Assembly: GCA_045124315.1 (NCBI GenBank)
Contig: JBGVLO010000176.1
Location: forward strand, 1-64,000
DNA length: 64,000 bases
Reading direction: 5' to 3'
Origin: CAG-411 sp045124315
Lineage (GTDB): Bacteria; Bacillota; Clostridia; Lachnospirales; Lachnospiraceae
Part shown: positions 17,613 to 27,654 of the stretch, piece after piece
How positions within the stretch are numbered: position 1 is the first letter of the stretch
How the letters are laid out: the number at the start of each line of letters is the position of its first letter
Program-made: the position numbers and the translations under genes
Notes under the pieces: model-generated
Told to the model about the DNA's origin: nothing
The model's input: the letters and a program-made list of their open reading frames with translations, nothing else
Database searches by the model: none

Positions 17613-18932
17613 ATGACACAAAAACGGGGGACACTTATGATGCTGTTTGTTCCTATCTGCCTGGAAACATTATTCTATATGCTGTCTGGTATGGTGGATA
17701 CTCTCATGCTGTCCACAGTTGGGGATCAGGCAGTTGGTGCTGTAGGAACGGCAAATACCTATGTAGGGATCTTCATTATCATGTTTTCTGTAATTACATC
17801 TGGTATTCTCGCAGTTATGACGCAAAATATCGGCGCAGATAAACCAGGCATTGCCTATCAGGCACGGCAAATCGGTATTCTTTTCAATTCCGTTTTGGGC
17901 ATTGGATTAGGTATTTTTCTATTCACCTGCTCAAAATCAATTTTACTTGTGGTTGGAATTGCCGACTTGCTTTTAGAGCCATCCAATGTCTATTTACAGA
18001 TCGTGGGTGGCTTTTGTATTTTCAACGCATTGATACCAGTTTTTTCCGGATATCTTCGTGCATTCGGTTACACCAAACAATCGCTGGTTGCTACTATTAT
18101 TGCCAATATTCTAAATTTTATTTTAAACGCAGTATTCCTGTTTGGTCTGGATATGGGCGTAAAGGGTGTAGCCATTGCTACAGTTATATCCAAAATCGTG
18201 AACCTGATTATTGTAATATGGGAATCTGCAGTCCTGATTCATGCACAGCAAGATCCCAACCGTCTGCCAAACCGGACCATCCTTGGACAGATTATCAAAA
18301 TCGGACTTCCATCTGCATTAGAAACCGCATTCTATAATATTGCTATGACATTGGTCATTCGATTTCTCAATGAGATGGATTCCACCGGCTTAAATGTAAC
18401 GGCCCGTTCTTACGCAGCCCAGATTACCAACTTCTCCTATAGTGTGGGAGCTGCACTGGCTCAGGCAAATGCCATCATGACCGGATGGCAGATTGGAGCA
18501 AAGGAGTACGATGCCTGTGACAAAGGCACAAAAAAAGCTGCCCTCATTGGTATTCTGGTGGCTGCTGTGGTAGAAAGCCTTTTTGCCATATTTGGAAGTT
18601 TTATCATGAAATTCCTTTCCGACGATCCCGTCATGATTTCATTGGTAGTAAAACTTCTTGCCATTGATGTCATTCTGGAAATCGGACGTGTATCCAACCT
18701 GGTATTCGGAAATGCATTAAAAACAGCTGGAGATGTGATGTTCCCTATGGTCATTGCCGCCGTATTTATGTATCTTTGTGCAGTTGGTGGAACTTATTTC
18801 TTCGGATTAAAGCTTGGTCTTTGTGTAGTAGGTTCCTACATTGGTATGGCCAGCGACGAATGCATTCGCGCCATTGGCATGTTTCTTCGCTGGCAGAGCG
18901 GAAAATGGCGTACCAAAAGTCTGGTTAAATAA
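17613..18932 (+). CDS. MATE-family multidrug/Na+ (or H+) antiporter
   Basis: A 439-aa protein with twelve predicted membrane helices in two halves, each starting with the MATE-typical pattern (P-I-x-L-E-T-L-F-Y-M-L-S-G-M-V-D-T-L-M; second half KIGLPSALETAFYNI). MATE proteins export drugs or organic cations using ion gradients. GAGGAGG sits 7 nt before the ATG. It has its own promoter (17470) and terminator (18931), and a hairpin in the leader, so it is a single-gene unit. Confidence 0.94.
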   Translation: MTQKRGTLMMLFVPICLETLFYMLSGMVDTLMLSTVGDQAVGAVGTANTYVGIFIIMFSVITSGILAVMTQNIGADKPGIAYQARQIGILFNSVLGIGLGIFLFTCSKSILLVVGIADLLLEPSNVYLQIVGGFCIFNALIPVFSGYLRAFGYTKQSLVATIIANILNFILNAVFLFGLDMGVKGVAIATVISKIVNLIIVIWESAVLIHAQQDPNRLPNRTILGQIIKIGLPSALETAFYNIAMTLVIRFLNEMDSTGLNVTARSYAAQITNFSYSVGAALAQANAIMTGWQIGAKEYDACDKGTKKAALIGILVAAVVESLFAIFGSFIMKFLSDDPVMISLVVKLLAIDVILEIGRVSNLVFGNALKTAGDVMFPMVIAAVFMYLCAVGGTYFFGLKLGLCVVGSYIGMASDECIRAIGMFLRWQSGKWRTKSLVK

Positions 18933-18980
18933 AAAGGTGCTACAACAACGATTCATTCATCGTTGTTGCAGCACCTTTTT
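18931..18980 (+). terminator. Rho-independent terminator of the MATE gene
   Basis: AAAAAGGTGCTxCAACAACGA, 8-nt loop, complementary arm and TTTTT: a 16-bp stem with one mismatch, overlapping the stop codon region. The A-run on the left makes it functional in both directions, also ending leftward transcription from the DAHP synthase side. Confidence 0.9.
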
Positions 18981-18983
18981 CTA

Positions 18984-19133
18984 CTATTGGAAACAAATCA
19001 CTGCTTCGAACAATTCCCTATTTCCTTCTTGCATCTTCATATTTTCCCACTGTTGTACACTTCCAACAAATATTACCTTTTTTAAACTCGTACATCCTGC
19101 AAATGCATAATTACCAAATTGTAAAATGATGTT
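18984..19133 (-). pseudogene. Remnant of a BspA-type leucine-rich-repeat protein (C-terminal unit)
   Basis: The minus strand between the DAHP synthase stop and the MATE terminator encodes about 49 in-frame residues containing NYAFAGCTSLKKVIFVGS, then QQWENMKMQEGN and a stop (TAG at 18984-18986). This is a classic LRR_5 unit as in the large protein at 10068-14474. There is no start codon or signal sequence, so it is a leftover C-terminus of a lost surface-protein gene. Confidence 0.7.
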
Positions 19134-19139
19134 ATATTA

Positions 19140-20168
19140 CTAACATCTTTCTGCAATCTCTAATAGAAGCTTCTCTGTGTCGTTCCATCCAAGACATGGG
19201 TCTGTGATAGACTTACCATAGCAACCACCACCAACCTTCTGATTGCCTTCTTCGATATAACTCTCGATCATGACACCTTTCACAAGCTTGTGAATATCTG
19301 CATTCATTTTTCTGGAATTCAGGATATCATTGACAATACGGATCTGCTCCTTGTACTTCTTATTGGAATTGGCATGATTTGCATCTACAACTGCTGCAGG
19401 ATTCTGCAACTCTCTCTCTGCATAAAGCTCACTCAACAACACCAAATCTTCGTAATAATAGTTCGGGAACGAAGCTCCATACTTATTCACTGCACCACGT
19501 AAAATACAGTGTGCATATGGGTTTCCATCTGTATGCACTTCATACTGACGATACAAAAATTCCTGTGGAATCTGTCCAGCCAATACAGAGTTCAACATCA
19601 CGCCCATTCCGCCACTGGTAGGATTCTTCATACCTGCCGCAATATCCATACCACTAACTACCAAACGGTGCTGCTGGTTTTCAACCGAACGTGCTCCTAC
19701 AGCTACATAAGATAAAATATCATCCAGATACATAAAATTTTCTGGATACAACATCTCGTCTGCACAAGTCATACCACTTACATCGGCTGCCTTAATATGC
19801 AATTCACGAATAGCCTTCAAGCCAGCTAACAAATCTGGTTCTGACTCTGGATTTGGCTGATGTACCATTCCTTTATATCCTTCACCTGTGGTTCTTGGTT
19901 TATTCGTATAAACACGAGGAATAATCAATAATTTGTCAGATACCTTTTCGTTCAATTTTGACAAGCGGGTAAGATAATCCAACACACTATCCTCACGATC
20001 CGCAGAACAAGGTCCAACTACAACTAAAAATCGATCATCTTTCCCTGCAATCACATCTTTGATTTCCTGATCTCTCTTCTTCTTCAACTCTACCACATGC
20101 TGAGGTACTTTGTATTCCTCACGGATTTGTTCCGGAGTTGGCACTGGCTCTTTATAAGTAATTCCCAT
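19140..20168 (-). CDS. aroF: 3-deoxy-7-phosphoheptulonate (DAHP) synthase, class I
   Basis: A 342-aa enzyme that condenses phosphoenolpyruvate with erythrose 4-phosphate, the first step of aromatic amino acid synthesis. Motifs of the AroF/G/H class: VVGPCSADRE, YTNKPRTTGEGYKG, NPTSGGMGVMLNS, DANHANSNKKY and GVMIESYIEEGNQ. Length is right for the family. The paralogue type (Phe, Tyr or Trp feedback) is not resolved. GGAGG is 8 nt upstream of the ATG. The only leader feature seen is a family-C repeat between the promoter and the gene. Confidence 0.95.
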   Translation of the reverse strand: MGITYKEPVPTPEQIREEYKVPQHVVELKKKRDQEIKDVIAGKDDRFLVVVGPCSADREDSVLDYLTRLSKLNEKVSDKLLIIPRVYTNKPRTTGEGYKGMVHQPNPESEPDLLAGLKAIRELHIKAADVSGMTCADEMLYPENFMYLDDILSYVAVGARSVENQQHRLVVSGMDIAAGMKNPTSGGMGVMLNSVLAGQIPQEFLYRQYEVHTDGNPYAHCILRGAVNKYGASFPNYYYEDLVLLSELYAERELQNPAAVVDANHANSNKKYKEQIRIVNDILNSRKMNADIHKLVKGVMIESYIEEGNQKVGGGCYGKSITDPCLGWNDTEKLLLEIAERC

Positions 20169-20193
20169 GTTTCTTTCCTCCTATGATTCTTTG

Positions 20194-20380
20194 TTACTGT
20201 TCAGAGGGTGCGCCTGTGGATGTGCAACTTGTATAGTTGCGCCTGCGGATAAGATACAAGTCGAACATCCACGGGCATAGCCAATAAGGTTGTAATGAGA
20301 AAAATGTCCAGCCATAAATAAAACTTTTAGATATCTTGTATATTTGGCATTTTTCGAATTGCACCCTCTGGACAATTACA
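20194..20380. repeat. Family-C element (longest copy, C1)
   Basis: Begins TTACTGTTCAGAGGGTGC and ends GCACCCTCTGGACAATTACA: imperfect terminal inverted repeats about 18 bp long. The interior from GCCATAAATAAAACTTTTAG to GGCATTTTTCGAATTGC (20311-20362) is almost identical in copy C4 (52236-52335); the last part also occurs in C2 (32450-32512). A second inner hairpin lies at 20215-20275. It occupies the DAHP synthase leader. Confidence 0.85.
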
Positions 20381-20401
20381 TTTTCAATGTAAACTGCTAC
20401 T

Positions 20402-20410
20402 AGTATAGCA
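20402..20410 (-). promoter_or_regulatory. Extended -10 promoter of the DAHP synthase gene
   Basis: TGCTATACT on the minus strand, i.e. extended -10 (TATACT at 20402-20407). No convincing -35 is present. The transcript leader would carry the whole family-C repeat. Confidence 0.55.
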
Positions 20411-20438
20411 CAATTTACTTCTAATTGCACCTAGAATG

Positions 20439-23400
20439 TTACTCTAACAGATATTTCACCAACATTTCCTGTAAAACATCAATATCGATCGGTTTCACAA
20501 TATAGTCTGTCATACCATTTGCAAAGGCTTTTGCCTTATCTTCTGCAAATGCGTTGGCACTCATCGCCAAAATTGGGATTTCTTTTGCGTGCATTCCATG
20601 TATGGCGCGAATATCCGCTGTAGCATCCAGCCCATTCTTAACCGGCATTCGGATATCCATAAGAACCATATCATAATAGTCCTCGCCCATCTCTAAAAAC
20701 TTTTGTACCGCAAGTTCACCATTCTCCACACATTCCACATTAATATCCAGCATTTCCAGCATTGTCACCGCAATTTCCTGATTCAATTCATTATCTTCCG
20801 CCAGAAGAATTTTCTTACCCGCCAGCAATGGAACCGCACTCTGCTTATCCACTTTTTTCTGCTGTTCTTCTGTAGTTATAAACATTGGACTTTGTTTATC
20901 CACAACGTCCACTTTCAGTTCTACAATAAATGTGGTTCCACCTCCCAAGCGACTCTTACACTTAATATGCCCATCCATAAGAGAAATTAAATTTCTGGTA
21001 ATGGAAAGTCCCAGTCCGGTTCCCATCATCCCCTCTGGGCTATTGGCATTCTCCTGCTCAAAAGGTTTATACATGTTTTTCATAAATTCCTCAGACATAC
21101 CAATGCCTGTATCCTCCACAGTAAAGCATATATAGCTGTCTTTGCCCTCTCTTCGATTCTCTTTCACCCTAAGAGATACGCTTCCTCCTTTTTCTGTGAA
21201 CTTCAACGCATTGGAAAGCAAGTTGATCAAGATTTGATTAATACGCAAAACATCGCCCAAATACACTTCACTAAAATCGTTGTTCTGCTCAATCACAAAC
21301 TGTAACTGACGTTCCTTCGCCTGTGGTGCAATCATATTCTGGATATTTTCCAAAAGATCCTGCATAAAGAATTCTTTTTTCTCAATGACCACCTTATTAC
21401 TTTCAATTCTGGACACATCCAATACATTGTTAATCAATGATAACAAATATTTTGCAGATACTTTTATCTTTCCTAAATAAGTTCCAATGGGCGAATTTCC
21501 ATGGACCGCTTCCTTCTCTACTTCAGTCAGCGCAATTTCTGTCATACCAATAATGGCATTCATTGGTGTACGGATCTCATGAGACATTCGAGACAAAAAT
21601 TCTGATTTTGCTTTGTTTGCACGTTCCGCCGCAGTCAAAGCATCTCTTAGATTTTGATCCATTTGTTTTTGCTTATCGATGTTTCTTACAAACATATAGA
21701 TTAACATATCCTCATTTAATGGGTTATCAATACGAATACTCATAACGGATATCCAGTGATAGTTCCCATTTGGATATCGCAAACGCATCTGCACAGTATT
21801 CTCATTTTTACCAGATGAAAAATACTGCATCAAATGTTTTCGGTCAAAAGTATCCATGAAACGATCTCTGTCCTCCGGATGAATATGCATTGCTAAATCC
21901 AACACCGTAGTAGACACCCTACCGGAGTCCACAGTCAACAAAGGATTGTTGTTCATATTTGCCATAAGATAGAACTCATCCTTTGTGACATTTAAAGAAA
22001 GTACCAACGGATACACATTCACCACTGCTCTGGTCAACTTCTGTCTCTCCAAGAGATCCTGCATTTCTTTTCTTCTCTGAGCCGTAACGTCACAGTATGT
22101 GGCAACTACACTCTGCTTTCCATCCTCTTCCATAAGGAACGCACGAACTTCCTTGCTGTGAAGGTTTCCATTTCGTCCATAGACTACGAAATTATCTACC
22201 AACATGGTCTCTCCACGCATCATGGCCTGTCTTAAGTTCTCTAGTGAAAACTTGGTAATAATACGATCTCTGTCCTCATAAGCCAAATTTCCAAAAAGTT
22301 CCTTCTGGAATAACTCAGAATACACCCCATGCTCCTTCAGACTATCCCAGGCCGCACCTTCACGGACAATGGTCACATCATAATAATCTTTTTCTAAATC
22401 AATATCAAAGATACAATCACAGGAATGACTGTAGATAAACGCATATCGTTTTTCCAGATATTCCTGATGTTTTCTTCTCTTCTGTTCTTCCGGCGATGCC
22501 ATATGCTCATTAATGGTTATGATATAGGCTTTCTTCTTATTCTCCCAAAGCATCTTCGTTGCCTTGAGCTCCAGTTCCAACCCCTTTTTCTCATCATAGA
22601 GAATAAAACCGGAACCATTCTTTCCCCTACCCAGCATGGTGTTAATATTTTCTTCACTCATAATCTGTGCCAAATCACAGCTCGTGCAGTTATCACAAGG
22701 ATGAATCTTTCGTTCCTGCAGATTTCTTGTGAAACATGGAAAAATATTTTCCACTGCTTCATTGTAATAATATACTTCTTTGGTCTCCTGATCGATTACA
22801 TAAATACCAGTCACAACATTATTAAGGATGTCACGGGTATTCCCGTAATATTCTTCCATCTTAGATGCCAACTGACGCTTACGAAGGACGTCTCCGATCA
22901 CCTGAGTGATCAATAACAGAAAATCAATCTCTTCCTGTACCCACACACGATTTCCATGACAGACAATAAAATCAATCAAACCAAGGCAGACTCCTTCATC
23001 GGACATAATCCGTGATTCCAGAATTGCCTCTATCTTCTCCTTGTTGGCATACTCCCTCATTTTATCAGGCATGCCTTCTCTACTGCTGCAATAAAAGATT
23101 CCGTCCGAGTTATAGTCCAAAGGCATTTCTTCATAAGAAAATTCTATATTCTGTTGTTCCTGTTGTGTATTTCTTATTCCTTCATTTGCCCACTGATATG
23201 TATTGGAAATCGTCTGTCGTCCCACATCATACTCTGTCTCGTATTCCCATACCATGATTTTATCCAGTTTGAATACATTGCCTAAAAATGCGATACTCTC
23301 CCTGATTCCGCGCATCTCATCCCCACTCTGATACAAATGACGCATAAAATCCGGCCAGATTTTTCCGGTATCGTATAATTTTTTCCCTTTTTCTGCCTTT

Positions 23401-24329
23401 CCACTTTTAATCTTGTGCAAATATTTCTCGCTCTGCATATTTGGTGAAAATACTACATACTGATTCTTTCCATTGTTCTTACCATGGCGTAATGCAGTAT
23501 CTGCATCTTCCAAAATATCCTTGTAGGTCATATTCCCTTCTACCAAACGAACTCCAATGGTAACAGTTACCTGACGGCTTATGTTTAACCGATTACATAG
23601 TCCCTCTAGCAACTTCCGTATTCTCTTTGCCAAAACCTTTGCAGTATCCACATCCTTAATGGAGCAAACATAAACCAAAAACTTATCACTTCCCAGATGT
23701 CCCACAATTCCATCTTCATGAAAATGAATCAGTAATTCCTTGGCAAACATATGAAGCAGTTGTTCCACTGCCAACACACCAAAAGAAAACTGGATTTGCT
23801 TCATATCATCAAAATCCACTTCAAAAAGAGCTGCCTTATCCGTACTATTCAAACGAGCCAACTCTCTCTCCACTTCTTCTTCTATACCGATACGGTTGGC
23901 CATACCTTCCATACCATCCGAAACGACCTGATGTTGCAATATTACCTGTTCTCGCTTAGAACGGTCAATATTTCTCCAAACCCCAACAGCCTTTACATTT
24001 CCAAGCTTATCTACCACATGACGAAAAACCAATTCACACCATTCGTATTTTCCATGTTTGTTTGGCCACTGAAATTGTACATAATGATTAGAATCCCCAT
24101 AATCCATCAAGTGCTTCAAATCCTCTAAGCGCAATACGGTGCTGGCAGACAGAGCATACCGACCCTTACTATCTCTCAAAAAGTGCGTAATACGATTCTT
24201 TCTTCCATACACTACTTTGTATTTTTCTGAAAGATGCATTGTATCCGATGAAAGATCATACTCAAAGGAAATCTCATTGGACAACTCTAACAAAATCTTA
24301 TTAATTCTCTCCTCACTCCCATAAGTCAT
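20439..24329 (-). CDS. Multi-sensor hybrid histidine kinase (PAS-GGDEF-like-GAF-PAS-HisKA-HATPase-REC)
   Basis: A 1,296-aa soluble protein. Order: PAS_3 fold (~10-125); a GGDEF-like domain (~145-320) whose signature is GSDKF, so probably not a cyclase; a GAF-like region (~340-500); a PAS domain (~500-640) with a cysteine cluster HPCDNCTSCDLA; two further PAS-like segments (~640-900); HisKA with MSHEIRTPMNA; HATPase (EDTGIGMSEE, GTGLGLSI); receiver with acidic pair AEDN, Asp in VLMDIRMP and Lys in VKPIDI. There are no membrane helices. Start at 24329: GAGG is 8 nt upstream, better than the in-frame ATG at 24335. No partner regulator or Hpt gene is adjacent. Confidence 0.9.
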   Translation of the reverse strand: MTYGSEERINKILLELSNEISFEYDLSSDTMHLSEKYKVVYGRKNRITHFLRDSKGRYALSASTVLRLEDLKHLMDYGDSNHYVQFQWPNKHGKYEWCELVFRHVVDKLGNVKAVGVWRNIDRSKREQVILQHQVVSDGMEGMANRIGIEEEVERELARLNSTDKAALFEVDFDDMKQIQFSFGVLAVEQLLHMFAKELLIHFHEDGIVGHLGSDKFLVYVCSIKDVDTAKVLAKRIRKLLEGLCNRLNISRQVTVTIGVRLVEGNMTYKDILEDADTALRHGKNNGKNQYVVFSPNMQSEKYLHKIKSGKAEKGKKLYDTGKIWPDFMRHLYQSGDEMRGIRESIAFLGNVFKLDKIMVWEYETEYDVGRQTISNTYQWANEGIRNTQQEQQNIEFSYEEMPLDYNSDGIFYCSSREGMPDKMREYANKEKIEAILESRIMSDEGVCLGLIDFIVCHGNRVWVQEEIDFLLLITQVIGDVLRKRQLASKMEEYYGNTRDILNNVVTGIYVIDQETKEVYYYNEAVENIFPCFTRNLQERKIHPCDNCTSCDLAQIMSEENINTMLGRGKNGSGFILYDEKKGLELELKATKMLWENKKKAYIITINEHMASPEEQKRRKHQEYLEKRYAFIYSHSCDCIFDIDLEKDYYDVTIVREGAAWDSLKEHGVYSELFQKELFGNLAYEDRDRIITKFSLENLRQAMMRGETMLVDNFVVYGRNGNLHSKEVRAFLMEEDGKQSVVATYCDVTAQRRKEMQDLLERQKLTRAVVNVYPLVLSLNVTKDEFYLMANMNNNPLLTVDSGRVSTTVLDLAMHIHPEDRDRFMDTFDRKHLMQYFSSGKNENTVQMRLRYPNGNYHWISVMSIRIDNPLNEDMLIYMFVRNIDKQKQMDQNLRDALTAAERANKAKSEFLSRMSHEIRTPMNAIIGMTEIALTEVEKEAVHGNSPIGTYLGKIKVSAKYLLSLINNVLDVSRIESNKVVIEKKEFFMQDLLENIQNMIAPQAKERQLQFVIEQNNDFSEVYLGDVLRINQILINLLSNALKFTEKGGSVSLRVKENRREGKDSYICFTVEDTGIGMSEEFMKNMYKPFEQENANSPEGMMGTGLGLSITRNLISLMDGHIKCKSRLGGGTTFIVELKVDVVDKQSPMFITTEEQQKKVDKQSAVPLLAGKKILLAEDNELNQEIAVTMLEMLDINVECVENGELAVQKFLEMGEDYYDMVLMDIRMPVKNGLDATADIRAIHGMHAKEIPILAMSANAFAEDKAKAFANGMTDYIVKPIDIDVLQEMLVKYLLE

Positions 24330-24380
24330 AATCATCACCTCTCCCCAAGCAATCGAAACAGAACAAAAATCAAATAAAAG

Positions 24381-24426
24381 AATAACAATAGGCTGCGAAC
24401 TTATCACAGCCTATGATTGTGTTATT
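24381..24426 (-). terminator. Hairpin between ndk and the hybrid kinase (terminator or attenuator)
   Basis: Minus strand: AATAACACAATCATAGGCTG, 11-nt loop, CAGCCTAT-TGTTATT, then CTTTTATTTGATTTTTG. It lies about 50 nt upstream of the kinase start, with no promoter visible between the two, so it may attenuate readthrough into the kinase gene. Confidence 0.5.
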
Positions 24427-24548
24427 AAAAGTACTGTTATCATTCGTGTATATCATTCCCCTAAGCGCCCTCTTTTCAACTGACGAAAGTCGTCCTCCCT
24501 TATGCTTTCCGAAACGATTCCTCCCTTACAAGAACAGTATCGATTAAT

Positions 24549-24977
24549 CTAATCGTCTAAATAGGAATCCAAAAATTCCGGAAACCACATAGATATCTCT
24601 CTCTTGGCGTGCTCTACTGAATCAGAACCATGCACGGTATTATCTGTCTTTCCACCGCCATATTTAAAACGGATAGTTCCCTCTTCTGCTTCAGCAGGAT
24701 CCGTAGCACCATTCACTCGACGGACAGTATCTACGGCATCTTCCCCTTCTAAGATCATAGCCACCAATGGACTCCTAGAAATAAAATCTACTAATTCCTG
24801 GTAAAAAGGCTTATCCTTCAGATCAATGTAATGCTGACGGGCAAATTCTTTATTTACCTTAATCATCTTCAATGCACGGATCTTAAGTCCTGCCTGCTCA
24901 TAATAATCAAGAATCTCTCCCACATGATCCTCTTCTACACCATTTGGCTTAATTAATGCTAATGTCTTCTGCAACAT
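24549..24977 (-). CDS. ndk: Nucleoside diphosphate kinase
   Basis: A 142-aa enzyme that moves the terminal phosphate from NTPs to NDPs through a phospho-histidine. N-terminal TLALIKPNGV and the active-site stretch NTVHGSDSVEHAKREI (His near residue 118) are diagnostic. Length is typical. The start is the ATG at 24977, with GGAGGGG upstream, not the longer frame to 25028. A strong extended -10 promoter at 25168 gives a leader of about 185 nt. Confidence 0.96.
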   Translation of the reverse strand: MLQKTLALIKPNGVEEDHVGEILDYYEQAGLKIRALKMIKVNKEFARQHYIDLKDKPFYQELVDFISRSPLVAMILEGEDAVDTVRRVNGATDPAEAEEGTIRFKYGGGKTDNTVHGSDSVEHAKREISMWFPEFLDSYLDD

Positions 24978-25167
24978 AAGTACCCCTCCCGTTTTTTTGT
25001 GATAGAGATGCTCTCTGCATCCCCTCATTGATGTGCATAAAATGTCGACAAATCTCCTCCTTCAGAAGAGATTCTTGTGTCATCCTGCTGTCTGTTTCCT
25101 CTACAAAATGCTCCCTCTCGTATTCACATTTTGCAAAGTTGACTTATTTATTTCACTTTGTATAATT

Positions 25168-25176
25168 ATTATACCA
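25168..25176 (-). promoter_or_regulatory. Extended -10 promoter of ndk
   Basis: TGGTATAAT on the minus strand: consensus TATAAT (25168-25173) with TG one base upstream. The -35 region has no clear TTGACA. Confidence 0.65.
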
Positions 25177-25460
25177 CATTTCCCCGATTTCACAATGTGT
25201 TTTTCACAAAAAAGATATTAATTTTATATTACATATTCCTCCAAGTTATGTAACGTTTTCACTCTTACCTTTTTGCCCTAAGTTGTGAAATTTGTTATAG
25301 CAGTTCACTCCGAAAAAATTTTTCATCAATTTGTATCTTCTGGCACTTTATGAAGATCCTCGGCTTAACTGTTACAATTCGTTTTTCTTCATACTGCTAT
25401 TCTATAATCAGTATACCCGGATTTTTATTTCTTATTCATCCTACCGCCAAAGAACAAAGT
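25177..25460. other. Gene-free AT-rich stretch
   Basis: About 280 nt between the ndk promoter and the terminator of the broken protease gene. I see no ORF with a ribosome binding site, no strong hairpin and no repeat copy here. Confidence 0.5.
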
Positions 25461-25500
25461 GGCCTCAAAAGGTTAGATTTTGATCTAACTTTTTGAGGCC
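25461..25500 (-). terminator. Strong hairpin downstream of the C1-protease pseudogene
   Basis: 18-bp stem with one G-T pair (GGCCTCAAAAGGTTAGAT and complement) around a 4-nt loop. The minus-strand tail is ACTTTGTTCTTT. It lies 75 nt past the last reading frame and should insulate ndk. Confidence 0.7.
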
Positions 25501-25575
25501 GGCTCACCTTACTTTATAAATTTTACATGCTTCTTATCTTTTGTATCTATTCATGACATGCACAGTTACCATTTG

Positions 25576-27525
25576 TTATTGTATTGTAAACTTCCAGCTC
25601 TTTGCTGCATTTGACACATCATAAGTTCTTTTCTCTTCTGCTAATACTTTCTTATTCTGATCTAATAGTTTTACATTGGAAACCTGTATGGTTGTATTTG
25701 CCACAGAGCTTTGCAATGCTTTATCTGTCTTTTTAATGGTTAATCCCCATGTGTAATCAGATACACTACCGGATATGTCTTTTAACAGATCAACATAGTT
25801 AAATAAAAATGTTCCGGTTGCCATTCCCTCGCTGGAAGATACACCATCAAAATTCAACGCTAGCGTATCTGTAGAATCCAATCTGGATTTCTCTCCAATC
25901 GGTAAATACAAATTGATCCAATGTTTCAATGCGTGATTTCTCAACTACAGACGAAACCATTTCTATAGAAGTCACCATGTTGTTTCCTGTAGGCACCTGG
26001 GTAAAATTCCAGCATTTAGCATATGGGTACCATCCACCACTAAAAGATGCAGTATGCACTGTTCTGCCATCCCGTTCTACACTTATACCAGCATCTAAAT
26101 ATCGATATCCAACCTCACTAATGCTCTTGTCCTTATTAACTTCATAAAGCAAATACGAGTCATCAAATCTTGAATCATACCATGATTCATCAAACTCTGT
26201 CCACTGGCACGCTGTTTTATAAGGGATAAAACACCACTCACTCTGCTCTGATTTCTGACTTTCCATCATAACAGTATTTCCATTGCTTTCGTAGGTCAAA
26301 TATTTTCCTGTTTCTCTATCCTTCATATCATATGTTGGATAGGACACGCCTTTTACCACTACTGTACTGTTTCTTTCCAAGCTCCAACAATTTTCCGGTC
26401 TGTTTTCGGTCACCCGATTTTGATACAGCCCCATATAACTGTACTCTGGAACACCACATTGAGACTGTGCACTGATTGCATCATACATGATCCAAATATA
26501 TCCACCGTTTCCATAACCGGTCCCCCAAGAATTCGCTGCTAAAAAGGCCCCCTTTAGTGTAACTCCCTTGTACTTTGCTGTAATGCTATCATCATATCCT
26601 ACAATTGCCAATTGATGTCCACCCGAGCTTTTCTTTGTTTTAACTACAGCTAAATCTCCATTATTACCTACGTTTCCGGCAAATGTTACATTAGAAAGTA
26701 CAAAATCCGAAACACCTCTGCTTCCTGTTACTACTACATTCCCATTTGCCAATGATCGTTTGATTTTTGTTAATAAATCTGGTGTTAATTGATAATTATC
26801 ATTTGATAACCATACCTGCTCATAATCCTTAATTCTCGTCTCCATGGCATTCATCATCATCTGCTCTGTTGCATTCCATGAAAGTGCTTCCTTAATCAGA
26901 TTTCCATTTCCATCTCTAAAAGTGTGGCCTCCATTGCTGTTCATTGGGAAAGAACAATCCGTTAATAATGGCGCTCCATTATGTAACAACTCATTTTCTA
27001 CCCACGCAGTTCCAGCTGATGAATATTGGAATGTCCATTTATCTGAAAACCGATTTGCTCTGTTCGTTTTTGGATTCCAATTTGTTTCAATATTTGACAC
27101 TCCATAATATCCCTCTAAATGGTTATAACGAACATATTTGGATACGGCATTTGTAAATTGCATATAAGTAATGGCTTCCATTTTTACTGTCCCATGCACT
27201 GGCTCCATTGTTGAAACATACCTGCACGCTGTTTGCAGTACCAAGATCTATTATGTATTTCCACTGATAACCCGTTTTTTCATTACTTTCACTCATTCTT
27301 ACACCAGGTGCAGTCGTCCAATCTCCCCCATCCACACAATAGTGAATATACGCCTGTCCCCAGTTGTTGTTTGCATAGTAAACTACTGTTTCTTTTGTTG
27401 AGGTCGCTGCATTCATGTACAACCTCATTCTGTGTCATATGCCACTCTTTTTTCTGCCCCATTGTTCCGAGAAGAACAAATAAGGTACAAAAGACCAGCA
27501 ATACACTAACTACTCTTCGCTTCAT
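25576..27525 (-). pseudogene. Broken secreted protein: CBM26-like module joined to a papain (C1) protease without its Cys
   Basis: At least three frame breaks. Frame 1 (27525 to ~27430): ATG with GGAGG upstream and a signal peptide MKRRVVSVLLVFCTLFVLL. Frame 2 (~27430-27170): a CBM25/26 starch-binding module (ETVVYYANNNWGQAYIHY, GVRMSES, VQVCFNNGASAWD). Frame 3 (~27170-25860): the second half of a C1A protease, with His in SSGGHQLAIVGYDD and Asn in LAANSWGTGYGNGGY. Frame 4 (~25930-25576): a C-terminal domain. The catalytic Gln/Cys region that should precede YMQFTNAVSKY is missing, so a deletion fused the module into the protease. Function is lost; sequencing error alone cannot explain the absent catalytic segment. 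Confidence 0.85.
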
Positions 27526-27654
27526 CTTGAATCCTCCGTGTTTTAAACTAAAATAGCACAAAACGGTTTTGCTATTTCTGTACTATTTCAGGTTTATTGT
27601 AATATAATATCAATATTTATTTAATATCTTTGTTACATATTAAAAGAAATATTG

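Noticed and set aside
24978..25160. Upstream ORF or riboswitch in the ndk leader
   Set aside because: A short frame (MTQESLLKEEI...) runs into ndk but has no good SD; no known riboswitch motif could be matched.
25576..27525. Programmed frameshifting to explain the broken CBM-protease gene
   Set aside because: Three separate breaks and loss of the catalytic Cys segment indicate decay, and no slippery site with a downstream structure was evident.
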